Assembly (NCBI GenBank): GCA_964578835.1
Contig: CAZOEL010000006.1
Location: 1-64,000, forward strand
Reading direction: 5' to 3'
DNA from: CAZOEL01 sp964578835
Lineage (GTDB): Bacteria; Desulfobacterota; Syntrophobacteria; Syntrophobacterales; Syntrophobacteraceae
Length of the DNA: 64,000 nucleotides
Shown: positions 44,402-53,548 of the stretch, in pieces
How positions within the stretch are numbered: the first letter of the stretch is position 1
How the letters are laid out: each line of letters begins with the position of its first letter
Notes under the pieces: generated by a model
What the model was told of the DNA's origin: nothing
What the model saw: only the letters and a program-made list of their open reading frames with translations
Database searches by the model: none
Program-made: the position numbers and the translations under genes

Positions 44402-45373
44402 ATGCTCGACATCGCTTACAAGCTCGTTTTCGGAAGCGAAAGCCGGGAGTCCGGCAAGGCCGGCGATCTAATCGCGCTGGAAACCCGGGCTGCTTTGGGC
44501 GAGCCCGTGAATACGTGCCGAATGGTGCTTGCGGGCCGGTCGCAATTGAGCGTGAACCCCTCGGATGGAGTGAGCGTCGAGCTTGGCTGTGACGGAGTCC
44601 TGAGCAAGGTTTTCACCGGCAAGGCGGCTTTTGTGGAACGGGGAATCGAGCAAATCGTCGTTGGCGCCTCAAGCAGTTTCAGCGCCCTTACGGCCGCCCG
44701 TTACAATTGTTTGTATCAAAAACAGAGCGCAGGCGAAATTACAGGCGATCTGCTCGGTCGGCTAGGGGTTGAAAAAGGCGAGGTGGCTGCGGGTGAAACA
44801 TTCGCGTGTTTTTGCCTCAGCGATCGGCGGCCGGTCTGGGATCTGCTCTTAGAACTGGCGAAGCGATGTGGCTTTGATTTTTATGCCGATATCGAGGACA
44901 AAGCCGTTTTTAAGCCCTACACCGCCGGAAAGACTCACGCAGTAGAGTATGGAGCGCACCTGCTCGATATCATCCAGGAAAGTTTCGCTTCCTCACTGGA
45001 CGGGGTCGCGGTCTTTGGCGAAAGCCCGGTCGGGCAGGGTCAGGGTGAGGACGCCGTTTCCTGGCTGACCAAAAAGGAGGTTAAGGGGAGCGCCGGAAAA
45101 GCTACCGGCAACATCCTCTACCTGGCGGACGCCACGGCACGCACCCGCGATCTCGCGAACGCCATTGCCGGGAACATCCTGCAAAGTCATCAAGCCCGTC
45201 TACGGGGGCGCATGCGCGTACTGGGCAATCCGGAGATCCGGCTGGGCGATGCGCTGACGGTTTCCAAGCTCCCCAATTCGGCTCAAAACGGGTCCTACAA
45301 GGTGACCGGCGTGCGCCATCGGCTGAATGGACGCATCGGCTTCGTGACCGAAATCGGGTGGGAAAAACTCTAG
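44402..45373 (+). CDS. gpD-like baseplate hub protein
   Basis: A 323-residue protein of the phage late-control gene D/VgrG N-terminal type, forming the trimeric hub between tube and spike. GDLIALETRAALGEPVNTCRMVL opens the first barrel, YQKQSAGEITGDLLGRLGV and RPVWDLLLELAKRCGFDFYAD are the conserved middle, and GSYKVTGVRHRLNGRIGFVTEIG the end. The usual order hub then spike is kept. The residues after the hub domain do not extend into a spike, which is encoded separately next. Confidence 0.85.
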   Translation: MLDIAYKLVFGSESRESGKAGDLIALETRAALGEPVNTCRMVLAGRSQLSVNPSDGVSVELGCDGVLSKVFTGKAAFVERGIEQIVVGASSSFSALTAARYNCLYQKQSAGEITGDLLGRLGVEKGEVAAGETFACFCLSDRRPVWDLLLELAKRCGFDFYADIEDKAVFKPYTAGKTHAVEYGAHLLDIIQESFASSLDGVAVFGESPVGQGQGEDAVSWLTKKEVKGSAGKATGNILYLADATARTRDLANAIAGNILQSHQARLRGRMRVLGNPEIRLGDALTVSKLPNSAQNGSYKVTGVRHRLNGRIGFVTEIGWEKL

Positions 45374-45391
45374 AGAGACGCGGAGATCAAA

Positions 45392-46036
45392 GTGAAGAGC
45401 ATCGTCGGGATCATGAAAAAAGTGGCGCAGCAGGAAACGCAGCGTATCCACACCGTCGAATTGGGGGTGGTGACCGCGGTCTTTCCCCATGCCGCGGACG
45501 ACGACAAAGACAACTACCAATGTTCGGTCAGGTTGAAAAACAGGAAACAACCAGACGGATCGGACTTCGAGCTTCTCCGGGTCCCGGTCGCAACGCCTTA
45601 TATCGGCTTTGCGGCCATTCCCAACGTGGGCGATCTCGTGCTTGTCAGCTTCATCGGAGGCGACATCAACGCTCCCGTGATAACCGGCCGGCTCTATAAC
45701 GACGAAGACCGTCCTCCGGCAAACAAGAGCAGAGAGCTCCTGTTTCAACATTCCATCAAGGAAGGCGGCGGCATAAAGCTCGACGAAGAAGGCAAGGTCA
45801 TTATCACCAGCAGGAATCGGAAGAACGTCTTAACGGTCGAAGATGACAAGATTTCAGTCGTCAACGAAAAATTCAGTCTTGTGATCGATGTTTCAGGCGA
45901 GAAGATCTCGATCGTCTCGGAGAAGGATCTGGAGCTGACGGCGCCAAAAGGCAAGTTTAAGGTAGACGCCCGGGAAGTTGAAATCTGCGCCTCGGGGGCG
46001 ATGAAGCTCAAAGGGGCCGCGATCGATCTCAACTGA
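45392..46036 (+). CDS. gpV-like baseplate spike protein
   Basis: A 214-residue spike with the OB-fold of gpV/VgrG (LGVVTAVFPHAADDDKDNYQCSVRL, VPVATPYIGFAAIPNVGDLVLVSFIGGDINAPVITGRLYND). Repeats typical of the triangular beta-helix follow (KVIITSRNRKNVLTVEDDKISV, EKFSLVIDVSGEKISIVSEK). The start is GTG 45392 with GGAG upstream. It is expected to be trimeric and capped by the PAAR-like protein of the next gene. Confidence 0.9.
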   Translation: MKSIVGIMKKVAQQETQRIHTVELGVVTAVFPHAADDDKDNYQCSVRLKNRKQPDGSDFELLRVPVATPYIGFAAIPNVGDLVLVSFIGGDINAPVITGRLYNDEDRPPANKSRELLFQHSIKEGGGIKLDEEGKVIITSRNRKNVLTVEDDKISVVNEKFSLVIDVSGEKISIVSEKDLELTAPKGKFKVDAREVEICASGAMKLKGAAIDLN

Positions 46037-46049
46037 GGAGGCGAGCGCC

Positions 46050-46439
46050 ATGGGTCAACCCGCCGCGAAACAGGGCGATCGAATAACCGGCTCCTGCATG
46101 CATGTCGTCAATGTCCCCTCGACAACCGGGACAACGCCGACGCCGACGCCTTTTGGCTTCAATGGCGCTCTCTGCGGCGGTTTGAGCGCCAATGTCAACG
46201 TCATGGGCAAACCGGCGGCAACCGAGGGTTCGACAGCCAACAATGCGCCGCCGCACATCCCTGTAAATGGAGTGTTCGCTACGCCGCCCAGCAATCAAGC
46301 CACCATCAAGAGAGGCAGCGGGACGGTGAGAATCAACGGCAAGCCCGCCGCCCGGGCGGGAGACGTTGCCGAAACCTGCGACGAAAACAAAAGCCCCGGC
46401 GCGGTTGTCGCCGCCGGTACCGTCAACATAGGAGGCTAA
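46050..46439 (+). CDS. PAAR-like spike tip protein
   Basis: A 129-residue protein with the PAAR/DUF4150-like layout: AAKQGDRITGSCMHVV at the start, repeated VNVMGKPAATEGS and VRINGKPAARAGDVAETC, and a closing VVAAGTVNIGG. PAAR proteins form a sharp cone on spike trimers, usually holding a metal ion with His/Cys residues (Cys15, His18 and Cys near residue 110 are candidates). GGAGG precedes the ATG. A separate PAAR tip is usual in T6SS and eCIS but rare in simple phage tails. No effector domain is fused. Confidence 0.88.
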   Translation: MGQPAAKQGDRITGSCMHVVNVPSTTGTTPTPTPFGFNGALCGGLSANVNVMGKPAATEGSTANNAPPHIPVNGVFATPPSNQATIKRGSGTVRINGKPAARAGDVAETCDENKSPGAVVAAGTVNIGG

Positions 46440-46865
46440 GTGTCCACAGATCTCTTCCTAACCCGGCGCGCCTTCGATCGGACGGCTTCCGACCGTCAGG
46501 GAGTCGATCTAGACAAGGAGCGGGGGGATATTAAGGTCGTGAGTGGGCAAGCATGCCTGGCGCAGGCCATCATTAACCGACTGCTTACCAGGCGCGGCGA
46601 GTTGACCGATCTTGGACACCCCGATTACGGTTCCCGACTGTACCAGTTGATTGGCGAGCCAATCAGCCGCCGCACTCAGGCCGTCGCCGAGCTCTATATC
46701 CGGGAGGCGCTGGCCGAAGAATCGCGCATTAAGGAGATTGTGGCAATTACCTTTGCACAGCCGTCGCTTCGCCTTGAAAGGCGCCATCTTATCGAGGCGA
46801 CCATCGTCATCCGCCCGATGGATTCGTCGGAAGCCTTGGCGATCACGACGCAAATCCCTCTATGA
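46440..46865 (+). CDS. gp25/gpW-like baseplate wedge protein
   Basis: A 141-residue gp25-like protein: GQACLAQAIINRLLTRRGELTDLGHPDYGSRLYQLIGEP is the family core, with the EPR-type end replaced by RRTQAVAELYIREAL. It starts at GTG 46440 directly after the PAAR stop, and its stop overlaps the next ATG (ATGA). gp25 contacts the sheath base and starts sheath assembly. The ~30-residue N-terminal lead-in is somewhat longer than usual. Confidence 0.92.
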   Translation: MSTDLFLTRRAFDRTASDRQGVDLDKERGDIKVVSGQACLAQAIINRLLTRRGELTDLGHPDYGSRLYQLIGEPISRRTQAVAELYIREALAEESRIKEIVAITFAQPSLRLERRHLIEATIVIRPMDSSEALAITTQIPL

Positions 46866-48952
46866 CCCGCCGGCCCGGCACGGAGACTAACATGTCCTTC
46901 GACAAGAAAAACTTCAGCGACATTTTCCAAAGCATGCTGGCCGATACCCGCCGCCGCATTCCCGATCTCACCGATTTCGAGGAAGGAAGCGTCGCGCGCT
47001 CCCTCTACGAGTCTTTCGCCTTTGAGCTTGCCGTACTCTACGAGCAGCTCGAGCTGGTCTACCAGGCCGGTTTTGTCGATACTGCCGAAGCCGCTCATCT
47101 CGACCGGGTTGTGGCTGTATTGGGGCTTAAACGCAACGAACCGGATTTTGCCGTCGGGATGGTGACTTTCACTCGCGACAAGGGGCTAAACGAAGAGCTT
47201 GTGGTTCCCATCGGCACGCTCGTCACGACAGAGGAGGACAAGAATCGGGAGCCGCCCAAGAAGGCCTACCTCACTATTGAAGAGGGACTGATATCGGCAG
47301 GTCGATCATCGGTCGACGTGCGCATCCAGGCCCAAGCCCGGGGCAAACAGATGGCGGCCGAGGCAGAGACAGTGGTCGTGATGCCGCTGCCGGTTCCAGG
47401 AATCAAAGAGATCGTCAACAAAAAGCCCATCCGTTTCCTTGGACGCGACCGGGAGACCGACGAGGAACTGCGGCAGCGAGCCAAGCAGGCCCTTCTCGCC
47501 TCGGGCCGGGCTTCTGTTACCGCCATTGAAAACGCTTTGCTGGGTATGACAGGTGTGCGCGGAGTTCGAGTCAAGGAAGAGTTTTCCCAAGATCACACCG
47601 GGACTGCCAGGCCGGGATCCATTGCGGTCTATGTAGACGGTTTGAACGAACAGAACGCCCCGAAAATTCGCGAGAAGCTCGATCAGGTGCGCGCCGCCGG
47701 CGTGTATCCAGATCTTAAGCCCGCCATAATTATTCAACTGGAGGCTATCATACAAATCGAAGTCGATCCCCGGATCGGGGTGGAGGAGCGACTGCAACTG
47801 GAAGCCGAAGTCGCCGCTGCCGTCGCCGAACTGATCGACGACTTGGGCATGGGGCAGCCTCTGCTCTTTTCCCAGTTGAACAGCGCCGTTCTCAAGGTCG
47901 ACGGCGTCAGGGACATTCCCGGCTTTGAGCTCGCCGCCTACCGGGAAGACGAAAGTGACGCAGGCCGCGCGAAAGGCAAAGTGATTCTTTCACGCACGGA
48001 TAAGCTCGATACCGCCATAAAGGTTCCGGCAAACACGCTGGTTCGAACGATACCGGGGCGGGAATTTATTTTAGCGGCAGATGCCCGTTTTTCGGAACAG
48101 CAAGCGGAGGCTTCGGTGGAGGTCAAAGCCGTTCGAGCGGGTCGCGACGGGGAACTGCTGCGAACGGGCAACGCCATCGGCTGGGAGAAGATCAAGGCCG
48201 GCGCCGCCGATATAAGCATCCGTAACGATGAGCCCCTCCTCATCGAACGTAGGCGATTCACTCTGCAGGATCGACGAATCGACGTGGCGATCCTCGAAAG
48301 GCTGGCGCCCGAAAGCATCCGTGTGGCCGCAGGCGAAAAACCGTTGAGAGTGAGGGTCCGAATCCGATTGGTCAGGCCCGCTGAGAACCGCTCCACGCAG
48401 CGCCGGGAAATCGAAAGAGAGGTGAAGGATTTCTTCAACGGACTTACGGTCGGGCGCTCTTTCACAAAAACCGAGCTGGAAGAAAAGATAAAAGGTTCTG
48501 CCGATGGTGGCTTTGAATTGTGTTTGATCGCCTTTCCCTTCCAGTCTTTCGCGCCGCGGGACGATTACCGGATCGAAGCCGGTTTCGTGGAAAAGCCCGA
48601 GGCGGAAATAATCTTTGTCTACAGCGATCGGCTTGAATTGAACGGGCAAATGCAGTTGGTTTTGCCCCTTACCGCCAACCACGGCGAAAAACAGATTGCC
48701 ATCGGGGAGGCCCGCCAGGCCATAGCGGACTACCTGGATGGACTGGCTCCCGAGGAAGGCGCGGATCTGGAGAAAGTTCAGGCGGCGGCCTTGGTAAACA
48801 ATGTCGTGCGCATCGAATTCAGGCCCGAGGATTGTCGGGTGCTCGATGGCGCAGGCCAAGAAGTCAAGGGCCGAATCAGGGACCGGACAGTCAGCGTGGG
48901 ACCTTTTGAAAAGCTTTTCCTGTCTGAGGCAGGGTTCAGAATCGATGCGTAA
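46862..48952 (+). CDS. Baseplate J-like wedge protein
   Basis: A 696-residue baseplate J/gp47-family protein. FSDIFQSMLADTRRRIPDLTDFEEGSVARSLYESFAFELAVLYEQ and FVDTAEAAHLDRVVAVLGLKR are the usual N-terminal features. ETDEELRQRAKQALLASGRASVTAIENALLGMTGVRGVRV is the conserved J core. The C-terminal half (a second beta-rich block after residue 370 and a gpJ-like end) makes it about twice the size of P2 gpJ, closer to eCIS proteins. Translation is coupled to gp25. ATG 46892 is a possible internal start. Confidence 0.9.
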   Translation: MTRRPGTETNMSFDKKNFSDIFQSMLADTRRRIPDLTDFEEGSVARSLYESFAFELAVLYEQLELVYQAGFVDTAEAAHLDRVVAVLGLKRNEPDFAVGMVTFTRDKGLNEELVVPIGTLVTTEEDKNREPPKKAYLTIEEGLISAGRSSVDVRIQAQARGKQMAAEAETVVVMPLPVPGIKEIVNKKPIRFLGRDRETDEELRQRAKQALLASGRASVTAIENALLGMTGVRGVRVKEEFSQDHTGTARPGSIAVYVDGLNEQNAPKIREKLDQVRAAGVYPDLKPAIIIQLEAIIQIEVDPRIGVEERLQLEAEVAAAVAELIDDLGMGQPLLFSQLNSAVLKVDGVRDIPGFELAAYREDESDAGRAKGKVILSRTDKLDTAIKVPANTLVRTIPGREFILAADARFSEQQAEASVEVKAVRAGRDGELLRTGNAIGWEKIKAGAADISIRNDEPLLIERRRFTLQDRRIDVAILERLAPESIRVAAGEKPLRVRVRIRLVRPAENRSTQRREIEREVKDFFNGLTVGRSFTKTELEEKIKGSADGGFELCLIAFPFQSFAPRDDYRIEAGFVEKPEAEIIFVYSDRLELNGQMQLVLPLTANHGEKQIAIGEARQAIADYLDGLAPEEGADLEKVQAAALVNNVVRIEFRPEDCRVLDGAGQEVKGRIRDRTVSVGPFEKLFLSEAGFRIDA

Positions 48953-48993
48953 GTCTTTTATTCACTTCGATAAGGCGTAACGAAGCACAACCA

Positions 48994-51096
48994 ATGGAAC
49001 CGAATACGGATCGAAAAATTACCGGAAAAACCGTCGGCATTCTGGGACGGTTGCCGCACTTCTTTCACGCAGATCGGGCCGGCGGCTTGTTGAGGGATGT
49101 GGTGGACATCTTCGGGCGTCGATTGGAACGGGCCGAGGCCGACCTGTACCGCGTCCTTCGCGCCCACCATGTGGAAACGGCCGATAATGAAGGGGCGCAG
49201 GGCTATACCGTCCCAGTAGCCAAGCGAGGCGACCTGGACAAGATTTTCTCGCTTTACCTGGAAGCTCTCGGCGCGACAGCTCTGCTCGTCAAGGTCAATC
49301 CGTATTTTACGATGCGCTCCCTCGACGCCCGGCGGCTGGCCCGTTTGCTGATCGAAGAAGACAATGCGCTCATTGCGTATTTCCGCAAGAAGTTCCGGCC
49401 AGCCACCTGGGAGCTGTTGCAGCGCTACGATGCGAGGCAATTGGAGCTCGATGCGGACGAGATCCAACCGGGGTTTGCGCTGGCCCTGCTGTTGGGCCGA
49501 ACCGGTATCGCCCGTCATGTGGTCGCAAAACTCGCTCCGTCCACCCGGCAGATGCTCTGGGCATACGACGGCGGCGAAAATCTGGATACGCGCCTCCAAG
49601 CAGCCCTGGCAGCCGATCTCAACGAGCGGCTTTTGCGCGATCCCAGTCTTTTTCCAAGCAATCTTGATGAGCTCAGCGGCTTGCCGCTGCCTGAGCCTGC
49701 CATTGCGCTGAGCAACAGCATTTACCTCGATTATCTGCTCGAGCGTTATAAGGCCAAAAATAACCTTCTGCCGGCCTCGCTCCAGCAGGTCGAGCCCGCC
49801 CCGGTCCCGGCCGGAGACGACCGGATCCGCTTGAACCGTCTTTTGCTCGAAGCGGCTTTTCCCTACAACAATAAACAGCCCTGGGGATTCAGACCACGGG
49901 GCGTTCCCTCGCTGGATGAGGTTCGAGAGGCTCTGATCGGCCGTAGCGCCGACTCGGAACAAGATGGCGAATTCAACCGCCTGTTGACCGATCCAGAGCT
50001 CTATGCCGAGGAGCGTTTTCCGGATCTGGCGGAAGATTACCCTTATCTCCAAAAGCGCTTTGGCAATGAACCGGTTCGGCTGAACCGGATACTGCTCGAA
50101 TCGGCCTTCCCGAGCGAAATCGAGCGTAGCCACGCCCCTTACCGGGACCGGTTGCTGGGGCTGATTGACGTCTTGCGGCGTGGCGCTTCCACCCGCCAGG
50201 GAGTTATCGACATTGTGGCCGCCAACCTGGGCGTCATAGGGGACGACCCTCAGGCGCGCGCAGCAAAAGCTCTCATTCAGGTGGTGGAATTCAATCCCAT
50301 GCGCACCCATTTCATGGACGGCGTGTTGAGCTTGCATCAGGAGTTTACAGTCAACAGCAGCAATACCGGCGCGGGAACGCCGGAGATCTGGGTCAAAATG
50401 CTTCCCGGCGAGATAAGGTCTTTGTGCAATATCGGTTTCGAGGAAATGACGACGCACCGGTCCATTCGCATAGCTACAAGGATTCAGCCCGGTGATACCT
50501 TGACTTTCAAAGACGGCTCCGTCCTGCTAAACGGCGTTCCATCCAAAGATCTGCCCGTGGGCGCAATTCCCGTGCTCGAGCCGGGAATCGGCCAATGGCG
50601 CTTCATGGCGGATCTGGTCTCGGTTGAAGACAGCAGCGTTCAACCGGCCGGACGCTTCGACGAAGCCAATCTTGACGAATCGGTCTGGGTAAGCGACGAT
50701 CCGGCGATTCATGCTGAAGTGCTCTCGTACCGACATACGCCCGGCGCGTTTACCGTCATCATTCCTTGGCGCATCCCCGGTTTCACTGACAAGTTCGCCG
50801 AAACCGAGCAGCATCCCCGCCATCAGATTCTGACGCTGGTAAACCGGGTGAAAGCCGCGGGCATCCAGGCCTTTGTGGCCTATCAGCAAGTTTTCTGCGA
50901 AGATCACGATCAAACCGCGAGTCTTGGGCTCAGGATCTCGGGAGGCCCATTGGCGGAAGCCCTGGAGGCTCAGGATACGCTCAGAGCCGGCAACACGGCG
51001 CAAGACCGTGAAGACCAGGACATTAGCGATACTTTCAGTCTGTCGGGGCATTTCGACCTGACAGAGTGGGACAGTCTGAACACATTCTCTGACTAA
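48994..51096 (+). CDS. gpI-like baseplate/tail protein
   Basis: A 700-residue protein after baseplate J, in the place of phage gpI (tail protein I), and far longer. The N-terminus (GRLPHFFHADRAGGLLRDVVDIFGRRLERAEADLYRVLRAHHVETAD) and RGASTRQGVIDIVAANLGVIGD look like the tail-I/wedge-associated helical core. Two copies of RLNRLLLEAAFP / RLNRILLESAFP (about residues 280 and 365) match one in the tape-measure candidate. The C-terminal part (about 440-600) is beta-rich, fibre-like. The ribosome site is poor. It may connect wedges to the fibre. Confidence 0.7.
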   Translation: MEPNTDRKITGKTVGILGRLPHFFHADRAGGLLRDVVDIFGRRLERAEADLYRVLRAHHVETADNEGAQGYTVPVAKRGDLDKIFSLYLEALGATALLVKVNPYFTMRSLDARRLARLLIEEDNALIAYFRKKFRPATWELLQRYDARQLELDADEIQPGFALALLLGRTGIARHVVAKLAPSTRQMLWAYDGGENLDTRLQAALAADLNERLLRDPSLFPSNLDELSGLPLPEPAIALSNSIYLDYLLERYKAKNNLLPASLQQVEPAPVPAGDDRIRLNRLLLEAAFPYNNKQPWGFRPRGVPSLDEVREALIGRSADSEQDGEFNRLLTDPELYAEERFPDLAEDYPYLQKRFGNEPVRLNRILLESAFPSEIERSHAPYRDRLLGLIDVLRRGASTRQGVIDIVAANLGVIGDDPQARAAKALIQVVEFNPMRTHFMDGVLSLHQEFTVNSSNTGAGTPEIWVKMLPGEIRSLCNIGFEEMTTHRSIRIATRIQPGDTLTFKDGSVLLNGVPSKDLPVGAIPVLEPGIGQWRFMADLVSVEDSSVQPAGRFDEANLDESVWVSDDPAIHAEVLSYRHTPGAFTVIIPWRIPGFTDKFAETEQHPRHQILTLVNRVKAAGIQAFVAYQQVFCEDHDQTASLGLRISGGPLAEALEAQDTLRAGNTAQDREDQDISDTFSLSGHFDLTEWDSLNTFSD

Positions 51097-51120
51097 TCAA
51101 CCCATAGAGGGACCCCTGCC

Positions 51121-51594
51121 ATGCATGCAAGAGAAGACTTACACATTGCGGGCAAGCTTATTTTACGCAAGGTCACACTGGATGACCGGCTAGTGGAGGA
51201 AGTGAGCGTCCATAACGACATCACACTGGCGGGTCGCGATTTGATCGCACGGTTATTCAACAAAGACAACGAGGCTGTCGAGATTCACCGAGTTTCGAAG
51301 ATTCAGGTCGGGCGTTCTCAAGCTCCATTCGATTCCAGACAGTCGGCTTTGGTAGAGCGAGTCGGCGAAACGCCCATTAGTCGGATCGAAGCGAGCGAAG
51401 TGCTGGACGGCGCCGGACGGCTTCGAAAAATGCTGCGCCTCATCGGCGAATTGGGCGAAGACGACTGCAACGACACCTTGCACGAAGCCGGCTTGTTTAC
51501 CGAAGATAATGTCATATACAACCGGGTGACGTTCGGCGCCGTGACCAAGTCCGAACAGTTCAAATTGACTCTGGTTTGGGAAATTATGTTTTGA
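51121..51594 (+). CDS. Fibre-connector candidate, unknown
   Basis: A 157-residue protein between the gpI-like and fibre genes, with GAGGG at 8 nt. Segments VHNDITLAGRDLIARLFN, SKIQVGRSQAPFDSRQSALVER and HEAGLFTEDNVIYNRVTFGAVTKSEQFKLTLVWEIMF look like the beta-structured phage proteins found just before tail fibres. I recognise no specific family name with certainty. Its position suggests attachment of the fibre to the baseplate. Confidence 0.6.
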   Translation: MHAREDLHIAGKLILRKVTLDDRLVEEVSVHNDITLAGRDLIARLFNKDNEAVEIHRVSKIQVGRSQAPFDSRQSALVERVGETPISRIEASEVLDGAGRLRKMLRLIGELGEDDCNDTLHEAGLFTEDNVIYNRVTFGAVTKSEQFKLTLVWEIMF

Positions 51595-51635
51595 AATCTC
51601 GAGTGTTGTTTGCATAAACAATGAGGGGACACCCA

Positions 51636-53534
51636 GTGGCGTATAAACATGACGACAAATCCAGCGGCCAACTGATCCGCTCGGCTGACTGGAATGCGAT
51701 GGGACATGAAATCGAACGTCTGGAGACCGATAAGCTCAATCGCTCCGGAGATACGATCAAAGGTGATCTCACGGTGAGCGGTAAGGCCCGGTTCGACTCT
51801 CTTACCGTTACCGGCGAAGCCGGAATAACTGGAAAAGTGTTGGGTCCCCTTGCCGTTAGCGGCGACTTCGGCGTGAGCGGTAAAGCGCGGATCGGCGCCC
51901 TTACCGTAACCGGAGACGCCGAAATCGCCGGCAAAGTGCGAGTTAGCTCTCTTACCGTTACCGGGGACAGCAGCGTGAGCGGCAAGGCGCGGTTCGACGC
52001 ACTCAGCGTAACCGGCGACTCCCATTTTGGCGGCGACGCGCAGTTCGACGGCAATCTGAAAGTGGCTGGAACAATCTATGCCGGGGGCTATCCCTTGGGT
52101 GGCGAGAACTATGAAATCTATCTACGAGGATCTGCTTATGAATCGCCGGAGGGAAACACCACATTTCTGAAGGTAGCCAATATCCCCATCCCCATAGAGC
52201 CCTCTCGGGGTCTGAATACGGTTGTCCTGAATCCCAACGGGACCTTCAAGAACAAGGCTTCACATGATGTCTACGAAAACATATCCCTTTGGAACGGCTG
52301 GGCGGATTGGGTTAATGAAAACGCGTCGAAGGAAGATATCGTTGCAGTGGCCGCTTTTGAGGCCCTGCGCAATGCGCCGGGATGCGGCTCAGCGGAAAAG
52401 CTGTTGAGCGATGTCGGCGCCTTCGAAGCTTTCACGGCTGAAAAAGGGTCTACAAGATCGCCTTATGCTTTACTCTTCGTCAGAGGATATGGCGCGATCG
52501 AGGTCTCGAACAGCTATAAAGGGCCTAACGCTCACATTAAAGCCTCCTATTATCAGCTTTTGAACCTCAACCGGGATGTAATTGCCGCAGCCGGAAGCCC
52601 GTTCAGGCGCCGCATGTATCCTTTGCATCCCCTGATTTACCAAGATATCTTCAGCGCAAAAGCTGCCGGAGCAATAGCTAAAATTGGTAATCCCCAGTAT
52701 GATGAGACCACGTATACCGGCCGTAGTCCCTGGTATGATCGCCCACTTATCAAGTTCGGCGCCAACAATGACGCCGATGGCAACGGCGCTTTGGTGATCG
52801 TCCCTGATGGTTATGATACGCTATGGCTGCGGGTGCTCGGAGACCGCTGGACGGCGCTGAAGGCTTATTTTACGGATGGCGCCCAAGAACAGGTCGGGAT
52901 ATTTACCGGCGGATACCGATCCGCCAATTGCTATTGCCCGGATGGGAGCTTGACCGACAGCCACTTTGATCGTCACCAATGGATGCCCATTCCCGCAGGG
53001 CGCTCCGGAAAGATCGCCTTGACAGCCAAGCCCGGTACGACTTCCGACTTCTGGTTATCCGCTCTGGCATTCAGTAGAAATCCATGGAAGCATGCAACTC
53101 AATCGGCAGTCGGATATCACTGGGCGTCCAACGGCGGCGACGGAACGCATTGGGAAAGCGGCTGGGAGAATTGGAATGCGGATATATTGTCCTGTCTGAT
53201 GCCGAAAACAAATTGGGAGCTGAGAGTACCCGTCATTCCATCCGGTCGGGATAAGCTGCTCTATGTTGTCGAACATAACAATAACTGGAATGGTTGCATG
53301 CACACGGGAATTGTCGTGAACCAAACGCCCATCGAACGATTCATTGCAACGTACGACAATCCGTTTGCACGCCACTGGAGCTCCAAGTTCTATAATCGCT
53401 ATATCGCTGCGCGTATCCCTGCCGAGCTCATCGGCGATAAGGATAAATTCCTGAGTGTAAGAATCGATATGAGCAAGCAGAACAACCGTCTGCACTTTCG
53501 GGAAATCGGCACTCATGACTTACAGACGCCCTGA
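51636..53534 (+). CDS. Tail fibre with shaft repeats and FAM3/ILEI-like domain
   Basis: I prefer GTG 51636, which has AGGGG at 7-8 nt, over ATG 51621. The 632-residue product starts with an attachment segment (SADWNAMGHEIERLETDKLN). A shaft of about six 17-residue repeats (type LTVTGDSSVSGKARFDA, about residues 45-150) follows. About residues 155-310 carry a domain resembling the vertebrate FAM3/ILEI and POMGNT1-stem fold: RGLNTVVLNPNGTFKNKASH, VYENISLWNGW, EDIVAVAAFEAL, RSPYALLFVRGYGAI. The C-terminal ~320 residues are beta- and Trp-rich, probably receptor-binding. The target is not known. It is likely a homotrimer. Confidence 0.78.
   Translation: MAYKHDDKSSGQLIRSADWNAMGHEIERLETDKLNRSGDTIKGDLTVSGKARFDSLTVTGEAGITGKVLGPLAVSGDFGVSGKARIGALTVTGDAEIAGKVRVSSLTVTGDSSVSGKARFDALSVTGDSHFGGDAQFDGNLKVAGTIYAGGYPLGGENYEIYLRGSAYESPEGNTTFLKVANIPIPIEPSRGLNTVVLNPNGTFKNKASHDVYENISLWNGWADWVNENASKEDIVAVAAFEALRNAPGCGSAEKLLSDVGAFEAFTAEKGSTRSPYALLFVRGYGAIEVSNSYKGPNAHIKASYYQLLNLNRDVIAAAGSPFRRRMYPLHPLIYQDIFSAKAAGAIAKIGNPQYDETTYTGRSPWYDRPLIKFGANNDADGNGALVIVPDGYDTLWLRVLGDRWTALKAYFTDGAQEQVGIFTGGYRSANCYCPDGSLTDSHFDRHQWMPIPAGRSGKIALTAKPGTTSDFWLSALAFSRNPWKHATQSAVGYHWASNGGDGTHWESGWENWNADILSCLMPKTNWELRVPVIPSGRDKLLYVVEHNNNWNGCMHTGIVVNQTPIERFIATYDNPFARHWSSKFYNRYIAARIPAELIGDKDKFLSVRIDMSKQNNRLHFREIGTHDLQTP
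51760..52075 (+). repeat. 51-bp in-frame repeats in the fibre shaft
   Basis: The segments beginning LTV/LAV/LSV-x-G recur every 48-54 bp about six times, and DNA such as CTTACCGTTACCGG is nearly identical between copies. They encode the beta-stranded shaft of the fibre. Confidence 0.75.
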
Positions 53535-53548
53535 GGAAAGAAGGACTC

